From Streptomyces sp. RPT161 (GTDB lineage: Bacteria > Actinomycetota > Actinomycetes > Streptomycetales > Streptomycetaceae), in the NCBI RefSeq assembly GCF_027533845.1, contig NZ_JAPZVN010000011.1, positions 1-64,000 of the forward strand: DNA of 64,000 nt, given 5' to 3'. Both the position numbers and the translations under genes were made by a program. Under the pieces are notes generated by a model. That model had not been told where the DNA came from. It saw only the letters and a program-made list of their open reading frames with translations, and did no database searches. Position 1 is the first letter of the stretch. Every line of letters begins with the position of its first letter. Of the stretch, positions 8,468 through 19,435 are shown piece after piece.

Positions 8468-9076
8468 GTGAGAAGCACCGGCGACGGGGCGGCCGCGGGC
8501 GGTGCGTTTCCGGTCCACGGGGCCGTGTCCCGTACCCCGCACCGCATGGCGGACGAGGGTGTCACGGGGGCGGAGCGCGAGGCCGAGAGCGTCGGCTACC
8601 GAGGCCCGACGGCCTGCGCGGCGGCCGGGATCACCTACCGGCAGTTGGACTACTGGGCCCGCACCGGCCTGGTCGAGCCCAGTATCCGGCCCGCGTACGG
8701 GTCCGGAACCCAGCGACTTTACAGCTTCCGCGACGTCGTCGTCCTCAAAATCGTCAAGCGGCTGTTGGACACCGGCGTCGCTCTGCAGAACATCCGTACC
8801 GCGGTGCGCTATCTGAGCACCTGGGCCGAGGCGGACGCGGTGCGCACCACGCTGATGTGCGACGGGGCCACGGTCTACGAGTGCACCTCGCCGGACGAGG
8901 TGGTGAGCCTGCTTCAGGGCGGCCAGGGCGTCTTCGGTATCGCGGTGGGCGTGGTCTGGCGGGACGTGGAGAGCAGCCTCGCCCAGCTGCACGGCGAGCG
9001 GGTGGACACCGGAGAGACGCTGGTCGGGCACAACCCCGGGGACGAACTGGCCCGCCGCCGCAACCGCGCGGGCTGA
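8468..9076 (+). CDS. MerR family transcriptional regulator (Rv1830-like)
   Basis: About 202 aa. After a 45-residue variable N-terminus the MerR DNA-binding domain is clear: AAGITYRQLDYWARTGLVEPS, then YGSGTQRLYSFRDVVVLKIVKRLLDTGV. The C-terminal part (about 115-200) binds no obvious ligand. Its position after the bifunctional nuclease matches Rv1830. GTG 8468 has GGAGG at 8458-8462; the frame is open farther upstream but lacks a ribosome-binding site there. A promoter with repeated CACTC motifs lies 100 bases upstream, so autoregulation is plausible. Confidence 0.85.
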   Translation: MRSTGDGAAAGGAFPVHGAVSRTPHRMADEGVTGAEREAESVGYRGPTACAAAGITYRQLDYWARTGLVEPSIRPAYGSGTQRLYSFRDVVVLKIVKRLLDTGVALQNIRTAVRYLSTWAEADAVRTTLMCDGATVYECTSPDEVVSLLQGGQGVFGIAVGVVWRDVESSLAQLHGERVDTGETLVGHNPGDELARRRNRAG

Positions 9077-9100
9077 CCGCCGAAGCGGCCATTCCCGCCT

Positions 9101-9118
9101 GCCGTACACATGTACGGC
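9101..9118. promoter_or_regulatory. 18-bp palindrome upstream of dinB
   Basis: GCCGTACA-CA-TGTACGGC is a perfect inverted repeat 34 bases before the dinB start. Its core GTACACATGTAC differs by one base per half from the actinobacterial SOS box GAACnnnnGTTC. It could be a damage-response operator or part of the terminator of the preceding gene. Confidence 0.35.
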
Positions 9119-9151
9119 GGTTGTCGGTGTCATGCGGCAGCATCAGTGGCT

Positions 9152-10531
9152 GTGAGGAACACACCGACGATCCTGCATCTCGACATGGATGCCTTCTTCG
9201 CCGCGGTGGAGCAGGCAGCCAAGCCGAGCCTGCGTGGAAAGCCGGTGGTGGTCGGCGGCCTTGGGCCGCGCGGTGTGGTCTCCACGGCCTCGTACGAGGC
9301 GCGGGTCTACGGTGTGCACTCCGCGATGGCCATGGCGCAGGCCAGGCGGCTGTGCCCGAACGCGGCCTATCTGACACCCAGATTCGGGCTGTACCGCCAG
9401 GTGAGTGACACGGTCATGGCCCTGCTGCACGAGCTGTCGCCGCTGGTGGAGCCGCTGAGCCTGGACGAGGCGTTCGTCGACCTGGCCGCCGGTGAGTGCG
9501 GCGAGCGGCTGCGCGCGCTGCCGGAGTCCGAGCTGCCGACCAGGGTGCGCCAGGTCGCCGAGCGGCTGCGGGCGGACATCACGGCGGCCACCCGGCTGAC
9601 CGCCTCGGTCGGGCTGGCCAGCTCCAAGCTGCTGGCCAAGATCGGTTCCGACGCCGCCAAGCCCAACGGCCTGGTGGTCATCGAACCGGGCACGGAGCAG
9701 GACTTCCTCGGCCCGAAGACGGTTCGCACCCTGTGGGGCGTCGGCCCGGCCACCGCCGAGCACCTGCGGAGGGCGGGGATCACCACGGTCGCCGATGTCG
9801 CCGAGGCGGGCGAGGCCGAGTTGGTCCGGCTGCTCGGCAAGGCGCACGGCGCCTCGCTGTACGCCATGGCCACCGGGCAGGACGACCGGCCGGTGGTGGC
9901 CGACCGGGACGTGAAGTCGATCTCGGTGGAGGACACCTTCGACGTGGACCTCACCGACCGGGCCCGGGTGCGGGCCGAGGTGGGCAGGCTGGCGGACCGC
10001 TGTGTCCAACGGCTGCGCTCCGCGGGCCGATCCGGCCGTACCGTCGTCCTCAAGGTGCGCCGCTACGACTTCACCACGCTCACCCGCTCCGAGACCCTGC
10101 GCGCGCCCACCGACGATCCGCTGGTGGTCAGGGAGACCGCCGGACGGCTGATCGAGGCGGTGGACACCACCGGAGGGGTCCGGCTGCTCGGCGTCGGAGT
10201 TGCGGGCCTCGCGGACTTCACCCAGGAGGACCTCTTCGCCCAGGTCCAGGAGGACGGCCGGGCCGAGCCGGAGTCCGCCGACACCGCCCCGGCACGTCCG
10301 GAGCCGGTCCCCGGGCCGGTCGCGCGCCACTGGAGACCGGGCCAGGACGTGACACACGCCGAGCACGGCCCCGGGTGGGTGCAGGGCAGCGGGGTGGGCC
10401 GGGTCACCGTCCGCTTCGAGGTGCCGGGCGGTGAGCCGGGCCGGGTGCGCACCTTCGCGGTGGACGATCCGCTGCTGGCGCCCGCCGAGCCGCTGCCGCT
10501 GGTGCCCGCGCCCGCGGCGGATCCGCCGTAA
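9152..10531 (+). CDS. dinB: DNA polymerase IV (Y family)
   Basis: Translesion polymerase of about 459 aa. The catalytic palm carries LHLDMDAFFAAVEQ at the N-terminus and SLDEAFVDL near 100; the YEARVYGVHSAM segment binds the incoming nucleotide. The thumb helix-hairpin-helix (KTVRTLWGVGPATAEHLRRAGI) and little-finger domain follow. A C-terminal extension of about 100 residues (from HWRPGQDVTHAEHGPG) is common in streptomycete copies. A beta-clamp binding peptide was not identified with confidence. GTG 9152 is the likely start because homologous sequence begins there; the ribosome-binding site is weak. Confidence 0.92.
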   Translation: MRNTPTILHLDMDAFFAAVEQAAKPSLRGKPVVVGGLGPRGVVSTASYEARVYGVHSAMAMAQARRLCPNAAYLTPRFGLYRQVSDTVMALLHELSPLVEPLSLDEAFVDLAAGECGERLRALPESELPTRVRQVAERLRADITAATRLTASVGLASSKLLAKIGSDAAKPNGLVVIEPGTEQDFLGPKTVRTLWGVGPATAEHLRRAGITTVADVAEAGEAELVRLLGKAHGASLYAMATGQDDRPVVADRDVKSISVEDTFDVDLTDRARVRAEVGRLADRCVQRLRSAGRSGRTVVLKVRRYDFTTLTRSETLRAPTDDPLVVRETAGRLIEAVDTTGGVRLLGVGVAGLADFTQEDLFAQVQEDGRAEPESADTAPARPEPVPGPVARHWRPGQDVTHAEHGPGWVQGSGVGRVTVRFEVPGGEPGRVRTFAVDDPLLAPAEPLPLVPAPAADPP

Positions 10532-10535
10532 GCGG

Positions 10536-10922
10536 TCAGTCCTGGGCGTCCTCGCCCGCGATGCGGCCGAAGTCGGTGTCGGCGGGCGGCTTCGCCTCGG
10601 GCCCCGGAGGCGGCACCTCCAGGCCGTAGTGGTGGTAGAGCTGGAGTTCCTGCTCGGGGGAGAGATGGCGTCCGACGCCGAAGTCCGGGGCGTCCTTGAC
10701 CAGGGCCTTGTCGAACGGCACCAGCAGCGAATCGCCCTCCAGTTCGCTGGGCTCCAACGGCACGAACGCGTCGCGCCCGAACAGCCCGGTGCGCACCGCG
10801 GCCCACTCCGGCTCGCCCGTCGCGTCGTCGAGATACACCTCGTCCACCGTGCCGATCTTCACGCCGTTTCGGTCGAACGCCTTGCGGCCGATCAGGCTCC
10901 GCGGATCGATATCGGTCTGCAC
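10536..10922 (-). CDS. PRC-barrel domain protein
   Basis: A 128-aa soluble protein. Residues 5-75 fit a PRC-barrel: DPRSLIGRKAFDRNGVKIGTVDEVYLDDATGEPEWAAV. A short C-terminal tail (SPEQELQLYHHYGLEVPPPGP) follows. PRC-barrels act in RNA processing (RimM), photosynthetic reaction centres and small stand-alone stress proteins; the role here is unknown. The GTG start at 10922 has a strong GGAGGGA ribosome-binding site. It converges on dinB with only 4 bases between the two stop codons. Confidence 0.85.
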   Translation of the reverse strand: MQTDIDPRSLIGRKAFDRNGVKIGTVDEVYLDDATGEPEWAAVRTGLFGRDAFVPLEPSELEGDSLLVPFDKALVKDAPDFGVGRHLSPEQELQLYHHYGLEVPPPGPEAKPPADTDFGRIAGEDAQD

Positions 10923-11120
10923 GATCCCTCCATGTGGTCGAAGGGGCCCCTCCCACGCCCGCGAGGCGATGGGCGGGGATACCACCCACGCCCTCAAGGC
11001 GGTGGGGGAAGTCCACCACCTTCACGAAAAGCCACATTCCGGGGCGTGTCGAATCGAGAGGGCGGTCAAGTCCGATCGAAGGACCATTCGAGGACCATCG
11101 GTTTGCGACGACTGCGCTGG

Positions 11121-11126
11121 TAGGGT
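11121..11126 (+). promoter_or_regulatory. -10 element of the gcvP riboswitch transcript
   Basis: TAGGGT lies about 20 bases upstream of the first glycine aptamer, which fits the expected leader start. No good -35 was found at 17-18 bases, so this assignment is tentative. Confidence 0.35.
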
Positions 11127-11143
11127 TGCAAGTGGCCGCTGAC

Positions 11144-11385
11144 CCTGTGCGGGAGAGTCCTGACGACACCGGAAACCGTCGCCAGGCGCCGAAGGAGCAA
11201 ACCCTCCCCGGAATCTCTCAGGCATCCGTACCGCGCGGACGAGGTCACTCTGGAAAGCAGGGCGGGCTGACTCGGTGCCTGATCGGGCCGGGGCGGTTTC
11301 CGTCCTCACCGACGGTGAAAGCCGCGCCGCCTCGGCGGTCGCGGTGAAGCTCTCAGGTCGATGACAGAGGGGGAGGCCGACAGGG
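11144..11385 (+). ncRNA. Tandem glycine riboswitch controlling gcvP
   Basis: Two consecutive glycine aptamers are recognisable. The first runs from the GCGGGAGAG segment (about 11148) through GCGCCGAAGGAGCAA (about 11194-11208) to AATCTCTCAGGCA. The second runs from ACTCTGGAAAGC (about 11248) through GACGGTGAAAGCCGC and GAAGCTCTCAGG to GACAGAGGGGGAGG. Cooperative glycine binding by such tandem aptamers switches on glycine-cleavage genes. The ribosome-binding site of gcvP (11426-11431) lies in a self-complementary GGAGGCCTCC, which could take part in the switch. Boundaries are good to about 10 bases. Confidence 0.88.
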
Positions 11386-11441
11386 CACCGCGCCGAGGTG
11401 CCCCTCGCTAGGTCGCACACCGACCAGGAGGCCTCCCAGAG

Positions 11442-14330
<2,889 letters not shown>

Positions 14331-14346
14331 TCGAAGACCGTGGGAT

Positions 14347-14372
14347 CAGGGCGGCGGCGATCCGCCGCCCTG
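14347..14372 (+). terminator. gcvP terminator hairpin
   Basis: Perfect 11-bp stem CAGGGCGGCGG / CCGCCGCCCTG (14347-14357 with 14362-14372) with a CGAT loop, 16 bases after the gcvP stop. It also lies downstream of the converging DUF5999 gene, so it may work in both directions. Confidence 0.75.
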
Positions 14373-14390
14373 GTTCGCGGCGCGGTGTGA

Positions 14391-14597
14391 TCAGGCCGCG
14401 GTGGCGATGTTCCCGGCGTCCAGTGGCCGGTGCGGAGCGATGATCTGTCCGTCCGGCAGCAGCTCACCGGTGTCCTCGAAGAGCAGGACGCCGTTGCACA
14501 GCAGGCTCCAACCCTGTTCCGGGTGATGGGCCACAGGGTGTGCGGCCTCGCGGTCGGCGGAGTCTGCGGACGGGCACTGAGGCTGGTGCTGGCACAT
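14391..14597 (-). CDS. DUF5999 family small protein
   Basis: A 68-aa protein conserved in streptomycetes but functionally uncharacterised. It opens MCQHQPxCPxADSxDREAAH and continues HPEQGWSLLCNGVLLFEDTGELLP to a C-terminal APHRP. Cysteines at 2, 8 and near 34, with histidines, could bind metal, though no standard zinc motif is evident. ATG 14597 is chosen on protein conservation; the ribosome-binding site is weak, and the frame is open for another 55 codons upstream. It is convergent with gcvP. Confidence 0.8.
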   Translation of the reverse strand: MCQHQPQCPSADSADREAAHPVAHHPEQGWSLLCNGVLLFEDTGELLPDGQIIAPHRPLDAGNIATAA

Positions 14598-14877
14598 TGA
14601 CGTGGTCTTTCGCTGCGATTGGTTTGCTGTGCGGCTGGATCGGTGGTCTACCGTGCTCATGGCCGCCCCCCGTTTCGATTCGGTCGGGTCCAGTCTTGCC
14701 CTACGGGCCTGGTTCCGCAGGGATTTCGGCTCAGCTCTCCTCAACAGTTGGGGACGCGTCACCCGCCCGGGCGGTTGCCGCTGGATCCACCGCCGCCGGG
14801 ACGGCCCGCGTCAGTGGATACGTTACGGCGCACGTTCCGGTTCAGCGCGCCACCGGAACGCGCCACCCGCAGCGACA
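14598..14877. other. Intergenic region, promoter side of DUF5999 gene
   Basis: About 280 bases with no convincing coding potential on either strand; the open frames here lack ribosome-binding sites and resemble no family. It must carry the promoter of the leftward DUF5999 gene, but no clear -35/-10 pair was recognised. Confidence 0.5.
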
Positions 14878-14909
14878 GTGCGCCCCCGGCGCTCTGGCCG
14901 GGGGCGCAC
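14878..14909 (-). terminator. Terminator of the hypothetical gene at 14931-15515
   Basis: A perfect 13-bp GC-rich stem (14878-14890 with 14897-14909) with a 6-base loop lies 22 bases beyond the stop of the leftward gene. Confidence 0.75.
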
Positions 14910-14930
14910 GGGTTCGCGCCGCGCGTTCCG

Positions 14931-15515
14931 CTACACCCCGCTGCCGAGCAGCGGCACCGGACTGAGCCGGTGGGTGAGCACCGGCACCAGGTCCGCCACA
15001 CGGTACGGCCGGTGCGCCGCGATGCCCGGCGGTGCCGGAGCCAGCGGAATCAGCACGTCCGCCGGGGCGGGCTGGGCGTCGTCACCGTCCGCGAGGTCGC
15101 CGTGCAGCCACAGGCAGAGCATGTACAGGCCGGGGATGGACAGCAGCCGCGGCTGGTACGCGGACGGCAGCAACTCCGCCTGCCGTAGCGCGTGCTCGGT
15201 GGAGGCGAGGTAGGGCCCCTCGCAGAAGTGCGCGAACGCCCAGCCGTCCGGGGTGATCATGGTCTCGGCCGCAGCCACCACCCGGTCGCCGCCGCGGACG
15301 AGGAACCGCCACCCGGTCAGCCTGGCCCGTGGCATCCCGTCGCTCGCCGCTACCGGGTTCAGCAGATGGACCGCAAGCGGGTGCTCGGGCACCAGCGGAC
15401 CGGCGGAGGCGCGCAGGGCGGGCGTGCTGGCGGCGCGGACAGCCACCGGGGAAGCAAGGGCCGCGAGAACGCTGCGCAGAGCGGGCGCGGGGGCCGGGGG
15501 GACATGCAGCGGCAT
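14931..15515 (-). CDS. Conserved hypothetical protein, soluble
   Basis: A 194-aa protein that I do not recognise beyond its streptomycete look. The N-terminal 45 residues are rich in Ala, Pro and Val. The core contains LTGWRFLVRGGDRVVAAAETMITPDGWAFAHFCEGPY and PRLLSIPGLYMLCLWLHGD, and the C-terminus has proline-rich turns. There is no transmembrane segment or signal peptide. ATG 15515 has GAGAGG about 9 bases upstream; a longer frame exists but is rich in Arg, Pro and Thr and looks non-coding. It is divergent from the ligase-like gene across a long spacer. Confidence 0.72.
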   Translation of the reverse strand: MPLHVPPAPAPALRSVLAALASPVAVRAASTPALRASAGPLVPEHPLAVHLLNPVAASDGMPRARLTGWRFLVRGGDRVVAAAETMITPDGWAFAHFCEGPYLASTEHALRQAELLPSAYQPRLLSIPGLYMLCLWLHGDLADGDDAQPAPADVLIPLAPAPPGIAAHRPYRVADLVPVLTHRLSPVPLLGSGV

Positions 15516-16082
15516 TGTGGGTCGCCTCTCGCTGGAGACAGGGTGGTGCAGGACGCGGTGCGTACGGCTCTGTGTACGTTGTGAAGCTGCTGTACTACAG
15601 GGTGTTACGAGACGCTGTCGGCCGGGCACCCCGCCCGTTGGGCGCGCGGGATGTCCGGTTCCGGCGGTGGCATGCAGAGTTCTTCCCGGGGCCTGGGTGT
15701 GCGCGGGGGCGCACCCGGCGGGTCGTGGAGTCTCTGCCTGTGCGCGAAGTTTATACGAAACGTGTTCGCCCGGCGATTCGGCTACCGGGTTGCGGTAGTA
15801 GTGGCAAGGCTGTATCAAGCCGTTCGATCGCGCTATTCAGAACCATTCTCGAGCAGCATAGCGGCGATACGCTGGCACAACAACGGCTGCGCGGATGGCC
15901 GGTTCCCGCGCATGATTTTTCGGGTCGGTCGTGCCAGTTGGGCTGGACGGATTCGTATGCCAACGGAATGTGCCGGAACGGCCGAACCGAGCGCCCCGCG
16001 TCCACCGGGCGCACGCTGGGCGTTATGGATCCGCTGTGCGGGGCATCATCGGTGCACGGCCCATACGAGGAGGGACCCTGCG
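15516..16082. other. 567-bp non-coding spacer with reduced GC
   Basis: This divergent spacer is much longer than others in the window and has A/T-rich stretches near 15745-15770 and 15780-15960. Open frames crossing it have no ribosome-binding sites and atypical composition. It must hold the promoters of both flanking genes and could carry a small RNA or a binding region; no specific element was identified. Confidence 0.5.
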
Positions 16083-17585
16083 ATGGGAGAAAAGGTCGTG
16101 GCCAGCGGGTTCGACCTGTCCGATCGACAGCGGTACCGGCGCAAGCTGCAGCAGTGTCTGGCGGGTCTGGAGCGACTCCTGGAGGAGAGGCGTTTCGACC
16201 GGCCCCGCAACCTGATGGGGCTGGAGATCGAATTGAATCTCGCGGATTCCGACGGACTGCCCCGCATGATGAACGAAGAGGTCCTGGAACGCATCGCCAG
16301 CCGGGATTTCCAGACGGAACTCGCGCAGTTCAACATCGAAGTGAACATCGCCCCGCACCGGCTCTCGGGGCGGGTCCTCGATCAACTTGCGGAAGAACTG
16401 CGGATAGGCCTTGGATATGCCGACCGCAAAGCCGCGGAAGTCGGCGCGAGTATCGTCATGATCGGAATTCTGCCGACCCTCAGCGCACAGGACCTGGTAC
16501 AGGCGAACCTCTCCCGGGTCGACCGCTACCGGCTGCTCAACGACCGCATCCTGGCGGCCCGGGGCGAGGACCTCACCCTGGACATCGAGGGCGTCGAGCA
16601 CCTCACGTCCACCTCCGGCTCCATCGCCCCGGAGGCGGCGGCCACCTCGATGCAGATGCACCTCCAGGTGACGCCCGGCCGCTTCGCCGCCGTGTGGAAC
16701 GCGGCGCAGGCGGCGGTCGGCCCGCAGATCGCCCTGGGCGCCAACTCGCCCTTCCTGTTCGGCCGCGAGCTGTGGCGGGAGACCCGCCCGGTGCTGTTCC
16801 AGCAGGCCACCGACACGCGCCCGCAGGAGCTGATCGCGCAGGGCGTGCGCCCGCTGACGTGGTTCGGCGAAAGGTGGATCACCAGCGCCTACGACCTGTT
16901 CGCGGAGAACGTGCGCTACTTCCCCTCCCTGCTGCCCATCTGCGATGACGAGGACCCGCTACGGGTGCTGGACGAGGGCGGCATACCGCGGCTGAAGGAA
17001 CTGCAACTGCACAACGGCACCATCTACCGCTGGAACCGGCCGGTCTACGCGGTCGTCGACGGCGTACCGCATCTGCGGGTGGAGAACCGGGTGATGCCCG
17101 CCGGTCCCACCGTGACAGACGTGGTGGCCAACGCCGCGTTCTACTACGGCCTGATCCGCGCTCTCGCGGAGTCCTCGCGTCCGGTGTGGACCAGGCTGCC
17201 GTTCTCGGCCGCCGCCGAGAACTTCGAGACCGCCTGCCGCCAGGGCATCGAGGCGGAGCTGACCTGGCCGCGCCCCGGGCGCGGCGGTCTGACCCGCGTC
17301 CCCGCCGTACGGCTGGTACAGGACGAACTGCTTCCGCTCGCCTCGGCGGGGCTCGACGCGTGGGGCGTGGCGCCCGCCGACCGGGACCGCTACCTGGGGG
17401 TGATCGAGGAGCGCTGCCGCTGCCGGGTCAACGGCGCCTCCTGGCAGGCCGCCGCCTACCACCGCGCACTGGAACGCGGCCTGGACCGGCACAAGGCGCT
17501 GGCCGCGATGACCCGCCGCTACAGCGAGCTGATGCGCTCCGGCGACCCGGTGCACAGCTGGCCAGCGGGGCTGCCGCTGAGCTGA
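16083..17585 (+). CDS. Glutamate-cysteine ligase-like protein (carboxylate-amine/thiol ligase fold)
   Basis: A 500-aa enzyme of the glutamate-cysteine ligase GCS2-like superfamily. The N-terminal NLMGLEIELNLAD carries the GxExE-type metal/ATP site, followed by FQTELAQFNIEVNIAP, the family's second acidic strand. MQMHLQV (near 190) and LGANSPFLFGRELW (near 220) are further conserved elements, and TVTDVVANAAFYYGLIRAL marks the C-terminal part. ATP-dependent amide bond formation with glutamate is expected, but the acceptor is unknown; mycothiol producers do not need glutathione, so an unconventional product is possible. ATG 16083 has AGGAGGGA at 16067-16074. Confidence 0.83.
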   Translation: MGEKVVASGFDLSDRQRYRRKLQQCLAGLERLLEERRFDRPRNLMGLEIELNLADSDGLPRMMNEEVLERIASRDFQTELAQFNIEVNIAPHRLSGRVLDQLAEELRIGLGYADRKAAEVGASIVMIGILPTLSAQDLVQANLSRVDRYRLLNDRILAARGEDLTLDIEGVEHLTSTSGSIAPEAAATSMQMHLQVTPGRFAAVWNAAQAAVGPQIALGANSPFLFGRELWRETRPVLFQQATDTRPQELIAQGVRPLTWFGERWITSAYDLFAENVRYFPSLLPICDDEDPLRVLDEGGIPRLKELQLHNGTIYRWNRPVYAVVDGVPHLRVENRVMPAGPTVTDVVANAAFYYGLIRALAESSRPVWTRLPFSAAAENFETACRQGIEAELTWPRPGRGGLTRVPAVRLVQDELLPLASAGLDAWGVAPADRDRYLGVIEERCRCRVNGASWQAAAYHRALERGLDRHKALAAMTRRYSELMRSGDPVHSWPAGLPLS

Positions 17586-17641
17586 GCGCCTATCGTGTGC
17601 GAACGGCGGAGTGCCGGCGGATCGCACAGACGGAGGCATGT

Positions 17642-18499
17642 GTGCACGGAGAGTTTTCCGAGGGCACCGGCGGCACCTCGACGGGGTCCGCCCGCGTTGG
17701 GAGTGCTGTGACACCCTCCACCCCGCGCGGAACCCACGGATCCGCCCTCGCCCCGCGCACCCTGCGCAGTGAGACCCTGCTGGTGCTGGCCCTCTCGCTG
17801 GGCGCCAGCGCGGTCAGCGCGCTCATCAGCTTCATCGGATCGATCACCAAGCCCGGCGCGCTGCGGAACCAGGCGGCCACCCTGGTCGGCACCCAGGCGC
17901 CCGGACGGCCCTGGCTGGACCTGGCGTGGCAGCTGTTCTCGGTGGGGACCGCGCTTGTCCCGGTCGCGCTGGTCGCGCATCTGCTGGCCAGGGAGGGCGT
18001 CGGGATGCGGTCGATCGGCTTCGACCTGCGCCGGCCGCGCTTCGACCTGGCGTGGGGCGCGCTCGTCGCGGCGGGCATCGGCGGTACCGGTCTCGCGCTC
18101 TACCTGGGCGCGCGGGCGGCCGGCGTCAACCTCACCGTGGTGCCGGAGTCGCTGCCCGATGTGTGGTGGCGGATTCCGGTACTCATCGCGGCGGCGGTGC
18201 AGAACGCGGTGGTCGAGGAGGTCATCGTCGTCGGCTATCTGCTGCGCAGGCTGGACCAGTTGGGCTGGCGGTCGGGCGCGGCGCTGGCGGTGAGCGCGGT
18301 GCTGCGCGGTTCGTACCACCTCTACCAGGGCATTGGCGGGTTCGTCGGCAACATGGTGATGGGCGTCATCTTCGTGCTGCTGTACCGCCGTTGGGGCCGG
18401 GTGGGGCCGCTGGTCGCGGCGCACGCGCTGATCGACACCGTGGCCTTCGTCGGCTACGTGCTGCTGGCGGGCAAGGTGGGCTGGCTGCCGACGAAGTGA
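17642..18499 (+). CDS. CPBP family intramembrane protein
   Basis: A 285-aa membrane protein with about eight helices. The CPBP (Abi/Rce1-like) motifs lie in the C-terminal half: paired glutamates in VVEEVIVVGYLLRRL, histidine in GSYHLYQG, and HALIDT. The arginine usually found in EExxxR is valine, and the FxxxH aromatic is not conserved. CPBP proteins include prenyl-protein peptidases and bacteriocin self-immunity proteins. GTG 17642 has GGAGG at 17632-17636. It follows the ligase-like gene by 56 bases and may share its transcript. Confidence 0.82.
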   Translation: MHGEFSEGTGGTSTGSARVGSAVTPSTPRGTHGSALAPRTLRSETLLVLALSLGASAVSALISFIGSITKPGALRNQAATLVGTQAPGRPWLDLAWQLFSVGTALVPVALVAHLLAREGVGMRSIGFDLRRPRFDLAWGALVAAGIGGTGLALYLGARAAGVNLTVVPESLPDVWWRIPVLIAAAVQNAVVEEVIVVGYLLRRLDQLGWRSGAALAVSAVLRGSYHLYQGIGGFVGNMVMGVIFVLLYRRWGRVGPLVAAHALIDTVAFVGYVLLAGKVGWLPTK

Positions 18500-18500
18500 G

Positions 18501-18529
18501 CGTGCCGGGGGCGCGAGGCCCCCGGCACG
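18501..18529. terminator. Bidirectional terminator between convergent genes
   Basis: A perfect 12-bp stem CGTGCCGGGGGC / GCCCCCGGCACG with a GCGAG loop, placed between the stops of the CPBP gene (+) and the phzF-like gene (-). Confidence 0.85.
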
Positions 18530-18533
18530 CGCG

Positions 18534-19349
18534 TCAGGCCAGCACGTCACCCTCGATGACGGTGACCGCGTGGCCGGTCAGCAGGGTGCGGTCGCCGTGC
18601 AGCGCGGTGCGCACCAGGCCGGTACGGGCGGAGGCCTGGAGTCCGGTCAGTTCGGTACGGCCGAGGCGTGCGGACCAGAACGGGGCGAGCGCGGTGTGGG
18701 CGCTGCCGGTGACCGGGTCCTCGGGGATGCCCACGGCCGGGCCGAAGAACCGGGAGACGAAGTCGTAGCCGCCGGTCCGGTCCCGCGCGGCGGCGGTGAC
18801 GATCACACCGCGGTGCGGGAGTCGGCCGATCGCCGCCAGGTCGGGGGACAGCTCGCGCACCGCCGACTCGTCGGGCAGCTCGACCAGCAGATCACCGACG
18901 TTCCGCCCGGTGTCGTAGGCCCCGAGCACCGGCGCGCCCAGCGCCTGCGGCAGTGCGCTGGGCGGCTCCACCGGAGCGAGCGGGGCGGTGGGGAAGTCCA
19001 GTGTGACCGCGCCGCCGTCGGCGGACGCGGCGCGTAGCACGCCGCTGCGGGTGGTGAAGCGGATCATGCCGGTCGCGGCGCCGGTGCTCAGCAGGGTGTG
19101 CGCGGTCGCGAGGGTGGCGTGGCCGCACATGTCGACCTCGGTCACCGGGGTGAACCAGCGCAGCGCCCAGTCCGCCGGTGCGCCGGGCGGCAGCGGATAG
19201 GCGAAGGCGGTCTCCGACAGGTTGACCTCGGCGGCCACCTGACGCATGCGGTCCTCGTCCGGGAACCCGTCTGCGTCGAGCAGTACGACACCGGCCGGGT
19301 TGCCGGCGAACGGGCGGGCGGTGAAGGCGTCAACGATGCGGATCTTCAT
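18534..19349 (-). CDS. PhzF family isomerase/epimerase
   Basis: A 271-aa protein of the diaminopimelate-epimerase fold. The N-terminus MKIRIVDAFTARPFAGNPAGVV and the catalytic acid E46 in VNLSETAFA are diagnostic, as are the mirrored C-terminal VTGSAHTALAPFW and the LRWFTPVTEVDMCGHATLA segment. In phenazine pathways PhzF isomerises a dihydroanthranilate; most homologues, including this one with no phenazine genes nearby, have unknown substrates. It is a single gene, divergent from the PadR regulator across 189 bases. Confidence 0.9.
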   Translation of the reverse strand: MKIRIVDAFTARPFAGNPAGVVLLDADGFPDEDRMRQVAAEVNLSETAFAYPLPPGAPADWALRWFTPVTEVDMCGHATLATAHTLLSTGAATGMIRFTTRSGVLRAASADGGAVTLDFPTAPLAPVEPPSALPQALGAPVLGAYDTGRNVGDLLVELPDESAVRELSPDLAAIGRLPHRGVIVTAAARDRTGGYDFVSRFFGPAVGIPEDPVTGSAHTALAPFWSARLGRTELTGLQASARTGLVRTALHGDRTLLTGHAVTVIEGDVLA

Positions 19350-19435
19350 GATCGCGACGGTATCCGGCCCGGGCGGCCGCCGGACACGGCCAATTCACGG
19401 AAGCCGGCACAAGAGCCTTGCCGAGCGACAGTCAC

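Noticed and set aside
15751-16014. Small minus-strand open frame of 87 codons in the long spacer
   Set aside because: It lacks a ribosome-binding site, has atypical Arg/Ser/Cys content and overlaps the ribosome-binding and promoter region of the ligase-like gene.
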